Assembly (NCBI RefSeq): GCF_003967555.1
Contig: NZ_BIFS01000001.1
Coordinates: 682,001-746,000, forward strand
Origin: Dictyobacter kobayashii
GTDB lineage: Bacteria > Chloroflexota > Ktedonobacteria > Ktedonobacterales > Ktedonobacteraceae
DNA: 64,000 nucleotides
Direction of reading: 5' to 3'
The notes beneath the pieces are model-generated. The model was given only the letters and a program-made list of their open reading frames with translations, was not told the origin of the DNA and did no database searches. Every line of letters begins with the position of its first letter. The stretch's first letter is position 1. Both the position numbers and the translations under genes were made by a program. This document shows positions 57,036 to 64,000 of this stretch, piece by piece.

Positions 57036-57971
57036 TTAGTCGTAGGCTTGAAAAGTATCCAGGAGCAAGGTCCAGAATTTTTCAACCTGCAGTCCGTAAC
57101 CAACGCGGGCATTAGCAGGCAGGCCCGTCTTCCCATAAATATCGCACACGGTCCGGCCCAGCGTCCATTCTCCCTGCGTTTCAATAGCAACATGCATCTC
57201 CCAGCCTGAAATGATGTCTGGATCAATTACCGCGGCGACAGCGCAGGGATCATGGATGGGTGGAGCTGGAAAACCAAAGACCTGGCGATAAGAATCCGCG
57301 AAATAGTGCAGTAGATCTGCGACAAATGTGGGTACAGGACGTCCCATCGCACGCAGGCGCTGTATAATCTCTTCGGTGGCTAATGCCTGGTGCGTCACTT
57401 CTAACGGGACCATCGTAATTGGTCTGCCGCAAGCAAAGACAATTGCCGCAGCCTCCGGATCGGCCCAGATATTAAATTCGGCACTGGTCGTTACATTGCC
57501 AACGCTGATTGCCCCACCCATCAACGAGATAGCCTGAATTTTAGGCACAATGGCTGGCTCACGGCGCATGGCCGCCGCGATATTCGTCAAAGGACCGGTA
57601 GGGATCAATATAATATCGCCATCAGATTGTAAGAGCAGCTCGATTAAAAGGTCTACAGCATGTTGAGAAGCCAGGGGTAAAGGGGCAATCGACGACAATT
57701 CAGGACCATCTAAACCTGATTCGCCATGAATATCAGTAGCGAAGCGCGCCGGACGTAGCAGCGGCTGATGCATACCACGTGCCACCGGCACATTCAGAAT
57801 CTTAGCCACTGAGCACACCTTTAAAGCATTGGTCGAGGTCTTCTCTACTGATTGATTGCCAGCCACCGTGGTTATCGCCAGCAATTCTAAGGCAGGATGA
57901 CGGGCCGCCAGCAACAATGCAATGGCGTCATCGTGTCCCGGATCGCAATCCAGGATGATTTTTTGTCTCAT
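57036..57971 (-). CDS. Inosine/uridine-preferring nucleoside hydrolase
   Basis: A 311-residue calcium-dependent N-ribosidase. The DxDPGxDD-type motif LDCDPGHDDAIALLL at residues 7-21 gives the metal site. NIWADPEAAAIVF and HDPCAVAAVIDPD are also family marks. It splits nucleosides to base and ribose. The adjacent divergent operon has phosphopentomutase, which moves phosphate on ribose, so the region may serve nucleoside salvage. AAAGGAT precedes ATG 57971. Confidence 0.92.
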   Translation of the reverse strand: MRQKIILDCDPGHDDAIALLLAARHPALELLAITTVAGNQSVEKTSTNALKVCSVAKILNVPVARGMHQPLLRPARFATDIHGESGLDGPELSSIAPLPLASQHAVDLLIELLLQSDGDIILIPTGPLTNIAAAMRREPAIVPKIQAISLMGGAISVGNVTTSAEFNIWADPEAAAIVFACGRPITMVPLEVTHQALATEEIIQRLRAMGRPVPTFVADLLHYFADSYRQVFGFPAPPIHDPCAVAAVIDPDIISGWEMHVAIETQGEWTLGRTVCDIYGKTGLPANARVGYGLQVEKFWTLLLDTFQAYD

Positions 57972-58099
57972 GTGGTTCTATCCTTTGTCAGCTACATCAT
58001 CATTGAGAGCCAGCCTGAACGATAGGTAATAATCGCATCGATGAGTGCTATTTATCGTAGCATGTCTCTCTATCAATTTTCAACTCATGCCTATCAAAC

Positions 58100-58255
58100 A
58101 GCAGGTTTTTTAATTTTCCTCTTTGGCGCCTGCGGCGCCGGATTGGGAGTGTGGAGTGTGTGGTGAGCGGCCGCGGCCACCCACCACACACTCCACATAT
58201 GAAAGAATGTCCATCGTATCGCTTGCTCGTGATCTCCTGCGATCTCTGGGGAGCA
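58100..58255. mobile_element. MITE-like repeat, copy 4
   Basis: It shows GCAGGTTTTTTAATTTTCC at the left, the core CCTCTTTGGCGCCTGCGGC, a central long inverted repeat (GTGTGGAGTGTGTGGTG with its complement) and ATCGTATCGCTTGCTCGTG. The right end is degenerate, with no clear flanking repeat. Confidence 0.7.
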
Positions 58256-58337
58256 CTCGACGCAGGCCGATGGCATTGTTATAATGACCCAGGAAAATCA
58301 TAGCTGCGACAGCTAGTTGAAAATAGAGGGTATTGCA

Positions 58338-59546
58338 TTGTCATCAAAAAAACCTGGGAATTTGATTATCGGACAATCCGGCGGGGCAACCGCCGTAATT
58401 AATGCCAGCCTGGTTGGTGCGGTTGAGGCCGCACTCGCCGATCAGCGCATCGGTGGCATCTATGGCATGCACCATGGCATTGAAGGTCTTCTCAAGGAAG
58501 ATATTATCGACTTAGGCAATCAACCAAACTCTGTATGGTCACAGCTTTTACATACACCATCGGCGGCCCTGGGTTCGTGCCGCTATAAGCTGCAGGAGCA
58601 TGACCTGGAGCGCACAATTGAAATTCTGCGCCGCTATGATATTCACTACATGCTCTATATCGGGGGCAACGATTCGGCCGATACCGCCCATCAGCTGGCT
58701 GGGGCCGCGCAACAGAGCGGCTATGAGCTCTTCATTATTAGCATTCCGAAAACCATCGATAACGACCTGCCATTCACCGACCATTGTCCTGGTTATGGCA
58801 GTGCCGCGCGTTTCCTGGCTCAGGCCACGCAAGACTCTACAATGAATACGCTGTCGATCCCCTGGCATTATCCCGTTAAAGTCATTGAGACGATGGGACG
58901 CGATGCTGGCTGGTTAACAGCCTCGGCAGCCCTGGGCAAGCGTGATGAGAGCGATGCGCCACATATTTTGCTGCTGCCAGAAAAACCCTTCCACGAACAG
59001 AGCTTTCTGACACAGGTAGAAGAGATCTATAAAAAGCTTGGCTTTGTAATTATTGTGGCCGCCGAAGCCATTCGCGATGAAAACGGTAATGCCCTTGGCA
59101 GTGCCGGGCAGGCTGGCCTGGACGCCTTCCAGCATCCATTACTAAGCGGGGCGGCCCAATACCTGGTAGAGCTGGTTAAACGCGAGTTGAAGCTGCGCGC
59201 CCGCTTTGATAAACCTGGCGACCTGCAACGTATGTCTTCTACCCACATCTCAATCCCTGATCGCAATGAAGCATACCTGGTGGGCAAGATGGGCGTCCAT
59301 GCACTACTCGCTGGTGAAAGTGATAAGATGATAACATTGGTACGAGAAACACAATCACCCTATCACTGCACAACTGGATTAGCGGACCTGGGCCAGGTCG
59401 CCAATGTACAGCGACTGATGCCCGCTGAATATTTAAATGAAACCAAAACAATGGTAACGCCGGCTTTCTATGAATATGCCTTACCATTAATTGGTGAACC
59501 ATTGGAACACCATACCCAACTGGAAATGACGAGGATAAGGTCATGA
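58338..59546 (+). CDS. 6-phosphofructokinase, probably pyrophosphate-dependent
   Basis: A 402-residue phosphofructokinase A family protein. The N-terminal loop is LIIGQSGGATAVINASLVG. The phosphate-donor motif reads GGNDSADT, and PKTIDNDLPFTDH with ETMGRDAGWL completes the site. Sequences of the GGDD/GGND form are usually pyrophosphate- rather than ATP-dependent, but the assignment needs assay. It starts with TTG 58338 behind GAGGG (7 bases); an upstream TTG 58317 lacks a site. It overlaps deoB by four bases. Confidence 0.85.
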   Translation: MSSKKPGNLIIGQSGGATAVINASLVGAVEAALADQRIGGIYGMHHGIEGLLKEDIIDLGNQPNSVWSQLLHTPSAALGSCRYKLQEHDLERTIEILRRYDIHYMLYIGGNDSADTAHQLAGAAQQSGYELFIISIPKTIDNDLPFTDHCPGYGSAARFLAQATQDSTMNTLSIPWHYPVKVIETMGRDAGWLTASAALGKRDESDAPHILLLPEKPFHEQSFLTQVEEIYKKLGFVIIVAAEAIRDENGNALGSAGQAGLDAFQHPLLSGAAQYLVELVKRELKLRARFDKPGDLQRMSSTHISIPDRNEAYLVGKMGVHALLAGESDKMITLVRETQSPYHCTTGLADLGQVANVQRLMPAEYLNETKTMVTPAFYEYALPLIGEPLEHHTQLEMTRIRS

Positions 59547-60724
59547 CACACCTAACGCGAGCAATTCTGATCGTTCTAGATGGCGTGGGCGCGGGCGAAA
59601 ATCCCGATGCGCGCGCCTACGGGGACGAAGGGGCCAGCTCGCTCGAACACTGTGCCCAGGCCATCGGCGGCCTGGAGCTCCCCAATCTTGGGAACCTGGG
59701 AATAGGCAATATTACTCCGATTATCGGGACACCTGCCCGTGAAGAAGTCGCTGGCGCCTATGGGCGCATGGCATCAGCCGCAGCTGGCAAAGACAGTACC
59801 ACCGGACACTGGGAGATGACCGGCGTCGTTCTGTCGAGACCACTCCCTACCTATCCACATGGTTTCCCCACGGAGGTCGTCACAGCGTTTGAGCGGGCGA
59901 TTGGAAGAAAAGTTATTGGCAACAAAGTTGCCTCAGGAACCGAGATTATTAAAGAGCTCGGCGAGGAACATGTACGCACCGGCTTCCCCATCCTCTATAC
60001 CTCAGCCGATAGCGTTTTTCAGATCGCAGCCCACCAGGATGTTATTCCGCTCACGGAGTTGTATCAGATGTGCGAGGTTGCCCGTAGTATGCTTACAGGC
60101 GATCATGCAGTGGGGCGAGTTATCGCACGTCCCTTCATCGGTGAAGCTGGCGCCTTCAAGCGTACTGAGCACCGTAGGGACTTCTCGCTGGCCCCAACCG
60201 GCATTACCTTATTGGATCGTCTCAAGGATGCAGGCAAGGACGTAATTGGACTCGGCAAAATCGAAGATCTCTTTGCAGGACGCGGTTTAACCCAACGCGA
60301 TCATACCGAAACCAACCGCGAAGGGATGGCTTCCACCCTGAAATGGCTTGAACAAGATTTTGCAGGTCTCCTTTTTGTCAATCTGGTAGAATTTGATATG
60401 TTATGGGGACATCGACGCGACAGCCAGGGATATGCGCAGGCCTTACGCGATGTGGATCAGTGGCTACCACTGGTTCAACAACGCATGCGACCTGGAGATG
60501 CACTTTTCTTTACCGCTGATCACGGGGTTGATCCAACCTATCGCGGCACAGATCATACACGGGAATGTGTGCCCTTGCTTGCCTATGGAGAGCCAATTCG
60601 TTCTGGCGTCAATCTTGGCGTTCGCCCGACCTTCGCCGACCTTGGGCAAACATTAGCCGAAGCCTTTGGTGTAGAACCTCTGGCCGCCGGGACGAGTTTT
60701 GCACGCACACTGGGGTTAGTATGA
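59543..60724 (+). CDS. deoB: Phosphopentomutase
   Basis: A 393-residue alkaline-phosphatase-superfamily mutase that interconverts ribose or deoxyribose 1- and 5-phosphate. The metal sites are LIVLDGVGAGENPDA near residue 10 and TADHGVDPTYRGTDHTRE near 320. The phosphorylated Thr is in KDSTTGHWEM. The start ATG overlaps the pfk stop (ATGA), and its own stop overlaps the GNAT start in the same way, so all three are translationally coupled. Confidence 0.95.
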   Translation: MTHLTRAILIVLDGVGAGENPDARAYGDEGASSLEHCAQAIGGLELPNLGNLGIGNITPIIGTPAREEVAGAYGRMASAAAGKDSTTGHWEMTGVVLSRPLPTYPHGFPTEVVTAFERAIGRKVIGNKVASGTEIIKELGEEHVRTGFPILYTSADSVFQIAAHQDVIPLTELYQMCEVARSMLTGDHAVGRVIARPFIGEAGAFKRTEHRRDFSLAPTGITLLDRLKDAGKDVIGLGKIEDLFAGRGLTQRDHTETNREGMASTLKWLEQDFAGLLFVNLVEFDMLWGHRRDSQGYAQALRDVDQWLPLVQQRMRPGDALFFTADHGVDPTYRGTDHTRECVPLLAYGEPIRSGVNLGVRPTFADLGQTLAEAFGVEPLAAGTSFARTLGLV

Positions 60725-61287
60725 CAGAACTACAACGTGATAACAAAGCAGGTATGGGGCAAGGACCATACCTGCAAGGTGAACGTATCCAATTGCGCCG
60801 GCCAAACCTGAAAGATACCAATTTTGTCTTTCACTGGGAACGCGATGATGAAGTATGGCGCTATGATATTCATCGACCGTATTCACGTACTATGGGCGAA
60901 TTTCTACCCACATTCGAACGTAACTATATCCGCGGCAATGGGCGCCAGTTCTGGTTCATCATTGAAGACGAAAAAAGAATCCCTATCGGCACCATTACGT
61001 ACTTCAATGTGGATAACCGACTGGGACAAGCCGAGGTTGGCCTGGGATTGGGCGATAAAACCCGCTGGGGCCAGGGATATGGGCCAGAAGCAATTCGTAC
61101 GCTGGTACGTTATCTCTTTACCTTGCCTGGTATTCGGCGTATCTATGCCGAAACGGCTTTAGCCAATCATCCCTCACGTCGGGCCTTCTCAAAAGCTGGC
61201 TTTACCGAGGTGGGGCAGATCTATGATCCACGCAGTACAGGTGAACCCTGGGTGTTATTGGAAATATGGAAATCACATGCTATTTAA
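60721..61287 (+). CDS. GNAT family N-acetyltransferase (RimJ/RimL type)
   Basis: A 188-residue acyl-CoA acetyltransferase. The fold starts ERIQLRRPNLKDTNFVFHW. The acetyl-CoA P-loop region reads LGDKTRWGQGYGPEAI, followed by RIYAETALANHPSRRAFSKA and GF. The substrate may be a ribosomal protein, amino acid or antibiotic. The ATG overlaps the deoB stop by four bases. A longer frame from 60565 only shadows deoB. Confidence 0.85.
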   Translation: MTELQRDNKAGMGQGPYLQGERIQLRRPNLKDTNFVFHWERDDEVWRYDIHRPYSRTMGEFLPTFERNYIRGNGRQFWFIIEDEKRIPIGTITYFNVDNRLGQAEVGLGLGDKTRWGQGYGPEAIRTLVRYLFTLPGIRRIYAETALANHPSRRAFSKAGFTEVGQIYDPRSTGEPWVLLEIWKSHAI

Positions 61288-61449
61288 AAGCAATCGGAAA
61301 CGCCGCTTAATCGCGGCTCGCTCCGCTGCCACTGGCTCATGCGATTGAATAGCATACTGTGTAGTTAGATAAGAAAGGAGTTGAACCTTCTCTATCTCGT
61401 GAGCCACTCATCCGGCAAGCGTAGCGAAGAGAAAGTTCCACATATAACT

Positions 61450-62812
61450 ATGAGTACTTCTCATGCGACCGTTGATCCTTCTATCTTTAAAGCATACGAT
61501 GTGCGTGGCGTTTACGGTGAGACATTACACGCCGAGACCGCCTATCGTATTGGACGCGCTGCCGCCCAGTACCTGAACGTACCAGAAATTGCCGTCGGAC
61601 GCGACATGCGTGTCTCGTCTCCTGAAATCGCCGAGGCCTTGATCCGTGGCATCAGCGACCAGGGAGTCAATGTGATTGACCTGGGACAGATCACAACCGA
61701 TGGTCTTTATTTTGCTGTGGGCAAATTCAACTATTCAGCCGGCGCGATGGTGACCGCTTCGCATAATCCTGGTAAATATAATGGTATTAAGGTTCTGCCG
61801 CGCCCAGGCTTTCCCAATCAGCCTGGATACTGGCCTCGGTGATATCCGCGACCTGGCTGTGAGCGGGGATTTCGCCCAACCAGCTAAGAAAGGTGAAGTT
61901 ACCCAGCGCGACGTCATCGACGATTATGTTCAGCACGCCCTTTCATTCATTGATGTCAGCAAACTTAAACCCCTTAAAGTGGTCATCGACGCCGGTAACG
62001 GCATGTCCGGTCTGATCATGCCCCGTGTCTTCAAACACCTTCCTTGTGAACTGGTTCCCCTGTACTTTGAATTGGATGGCACCTTCCCACATCATCCTGC
62101 CAGCCCGATCGAACCAGAAAACATGGTTGATGTTCAGAAAAAGGTACGCGAGGTAGGGGCAGACGTAGGAGCCGCCTTTGATGGCGATGCCGACCGTATG
62201 TTCCCGGTCGATGAGTACGGCAATCTGATCGATGGCTCAATGGTTACCCTGGCCGTCACCAATAGCCTGCTACAGAAACAGCCCGGCTCAACGATCCTCT
62301 ACAACCTGATCGTTTCCAAGAGCGTGCCAGAATTGATCGAGAAGCTAGGCGGCAAAGGCCTGCGCACCCGCGTTGGTCACTCCTTCATCAAAGCTGATAT
62401 GCGCAAAGCCAATGGTATCTTCGGTGGAGAGCACTCTGGACACTTCTACTTCCGCGACAACTGGTTCGCTGACTCCGGCCTGATTGCGTTGCTGATCATG
62501 CTGGAATTGATCTCTGTCGAGGACAAACCCCTGTCTGAGATCATCAAGCCCCTGGATCACTGGGTGCGCAGTGGCGAAATCAATAGCACCGTCAAAGATG
62601 CGCAATCCAAGCTCAAGGACTTAGAGGAACACTTTGGCAAATCCGCTAAAGCTGTTGATAAGCTGGATGGCCTGACCGTTGACTACGGCGACTGGTGGTT
62701 CAATGTACGTCCCTCGAACACAGAGCCCCTGCTGCGCCTGAATGTCGAAGCCAGAGATCAAAAGCAACTGGAGGAGAAACGCGACGAAGTCCTGGCCTTC
62801 ATTCGCGGATAG
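61450..62812 (+). CDS. manB: Phosphomannomutase/phosphoglucomutase (one frame break)
   Basis: An alpha-D-phosphohexomutase of about 454 residues. The catalytic serine loop is MVTASHNPGKYNG, the metal loop is FDGDADRMF, and the phosphate loop is RPSNTEPLLRLNVEA. The break at 61791-61792 is an extra G: removing it gives NGIKFCRAQAFPISLDTGLG, the family sequence. I start at ATG 61450 (MSTSHATVDPSIFKAYDVRG) by comparison with the family; a TTG at 61381 abuts AAGGAG and is less likely. It feeds sugar-nucleotide synthesis. Confidence 0.9.
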
Positions 62813-62898
62813 CCCTCTTTCCACCTGTCAGGATTGCTCTCCAGGTGGTATATTACAGACAGGAAAAAAGCGGGAGTGTAGAAGAAAATAATCTCATC

Positions 62899-62933
62899 AG
62901 GAGGTAATTGGAGCATAGCCCCGATTACCTCCT
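62899..62933 (+). terminator. Hairpin after phosphomannomutase
   Basis: AGGAGGTAAT (62899-62908) pairs with ATTACCTCCT (62924-62933). A T6 run follows about 12 bases later. The arm resembles a Shine-Dalgarno sequence, but no start codon follows at the proper distance. Confidence 0.5.
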
Positions 62934-63073
62934 ATCTACCGCCCTTTTTTGCCTTCATAGGCGGCATAGGAGAAATCCCAGGCACTATATTCTCTCTTGC
63001 GCATGATAAGTAATTTCTTTAAAATAGTGAGGAGTACAATGGTGTACGACAAGTATCACAAGGAGCAACTATT

Positions 63074-64000
63074 TTGAAAATTCATGAATATCAGGCCAAA
63101 GATATTCTGGGGAAGTATGGCGTTCCGGTCCAGCCGGGAAAAGTCGCCCATACACCAGAAGAGGCCGAAGCCATTGCCCGTGAATTGGGCGGTCCAGTTG
63201 TCATTAAAGCTCAGGTCTATGTTGGGGGACGCGGTAAGGCTGGCGGTATCCAGTTTGGCGATACTCCCGAGCAGGCTCGCGAGGCAGCCTCACGCGTGCT
63301 CGGTATGAATATTAAAGGGCTTACCGTTGAAAAGGTACTGGTAACTTCTAAAATTGATATTAAAGAAGAATACTATCTAGGTATCGTCCTCGACCGCAAA
63401 ACTCAGGCACCGGTAGTGATGGTTTCGACCGCTGGTGGTATCGATATCGAAGAGGTTGCGGAAAAGACGCCAGAAAAAATCATCAAACAGCCTATTGATA
63501 TGCGTTGGGGCCTGCGCCACTTCGAAGCTCTGGATATCGTGGCACGCGCTGGCTTCCCCTCTTATGTGCTCCGCCAATCAGCCGCTATTCTAGCCGCCCT
63601 GGCCAAAGCATTCATTGAGAGCGATGCCAACCTGGCTGAGATCAATCCACTGGCCTATACCGCCGATGGAAAAGTGATGGCCGCCGACGGCAAGATTGTG
63701 ATCGACGATAACGGTCTATTTCGACCAGAAAGAATATGCCACCTGGGCCGAACCAGAAGAGGCCAATCCATTGGAATACGAAGCCAAGCAGGCCGGTCTG
63801 ACCTATGTCAAACTGGATGGCGATGTGGGTATCATCGGCAATGGCGCGGGCCTGGTTATGACCACGCTCGATATGGTGGCCCGTTCAGGTGGGAAACCCG
63901 CTAACTTCCTCGACATCGGTGGCGGTGCCAAAGCCGAAGTCATGTATAAGTCACTCACGTTTGTGGCTCGGGACCCCCAGGTTAAAGGCATTCTCGTCAA
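63074..64000 (+). CDS. sucC: Succinyl-CoA ligase beta subunit, 5' part (one frame break, cut by window edge)
   Basis: The ATP-grasp beta subunit of succinyl-CoA synthetase in the citric acid cycle. It starts with TTG 63074 behind AGGAG (8 bases): [35 protein letters not shown] and [20 protein letters not shown] are canonical. Near 63728-63732 the frame breaks; one base too many in GAAAGAA, or two missing, joins DDNGLFRPE to [20 protein letters not shown]. The corrected frame runs on to the end with [18 protein letters not shown], then [12 protein letters not shown]. The C-terminal part and sucD would follow outside. Confidence 0.93.

Overview
The window looks like chromosomal DNA of a GC-moderate, sugar-scavenging bacterium. 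I place it tentatively in Chloroflexota, class Ktedonobacteria. The reasons are family content only: a mycobacterial-style CysO/CysM/Mec cysteine route, two F420-type luciferase-like oxidoreductases, several MalF/MalG sugar importers without their own ATPase, and an ROK and a GntR/LacI-type sugar regulator. No rRNA, CRISPR array, prophage or transposase is present; the only RNA gene found is tRNA-His.

Layout. 0-0.7 kb: start of a zinc-ribbon membrane protein (minus strand, runs off the edge). 0.8-4.7 kb: a promoter, a 30-codon leader ORF and a textbook attenuator precede a heterodimeric ABC exporter. 4.8-11.7 kb: ferritin-like Tat protein, TetR regulator, acyl-CoA thioesterase, peroxiredoxin, MFS anion transporter, DUF1330 protein, M20 peptidase. 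11.7-15.0 kb: ECF vitamin-type importer (S, fused AA, T). 15.3-19.1 kb: nadB-nadC-nadA de novo NAD operon with a candidate operator. 19.3-20.4 kb: Na/Ca-exchanger-like protein. 20.6-31.8 kb: two convergent sugar ABC operons, each with a divergent regulator (ROK; GntR/LacI hybrid). 31.8-34.7 kb: semialdehyde dehydrogenase and class III aminotransferase, probably beta-alanine or aminoisobutyrate breakdown. 35.0-38.1 kb: unknown membrane protein, YflT-like stress protein, an unknown 274-residue protein and a 37-residue membrane peptide, among very long perfect hairpins. 38.3-41.3 kb: sulfur-carrier cysteine biosynthesis (rhodanese-E1, CysO, CysM, Mec). 41.7-46.4 kb: HEAT-repeat protein and a third sugar ABC operon. 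47-53.6 kb: lone molybdenum hydroxylase subunit, two LLM oxidoreductases, Gfo/Idh/MocA dehydrogenase, tRNA-His. 54-64 kb: phosphate-type MFS transporter, serine acetyltransferase, nucleoside hydrolase, a pfk-deoB-GNAT operon, phosphomannomutase, start of sucC.

Two overlays matter to any reader. First, about seventeen reading-frame breaks interrupt otherwise intact genes, including housekeeping ones (nadA, nadB, manB, sucC). Most are one base missing from a G/C or A run, so they look like sequencing errors rather than pseudogenes. I annotate these genes end to end. Second, a 110-170 bp palindromic repeat with terminal inverted repeats occurs four times, and two copies are flanked by 9-10 bp direct repeats; it behaves like a MITE.

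The strongest novel candidate is the ribosome-mediated attenuator at 901-1080 in front of the ABC exporter. Mutually exclusive pairings of 8, 11 and 8 bp can be read directly from the sequence.
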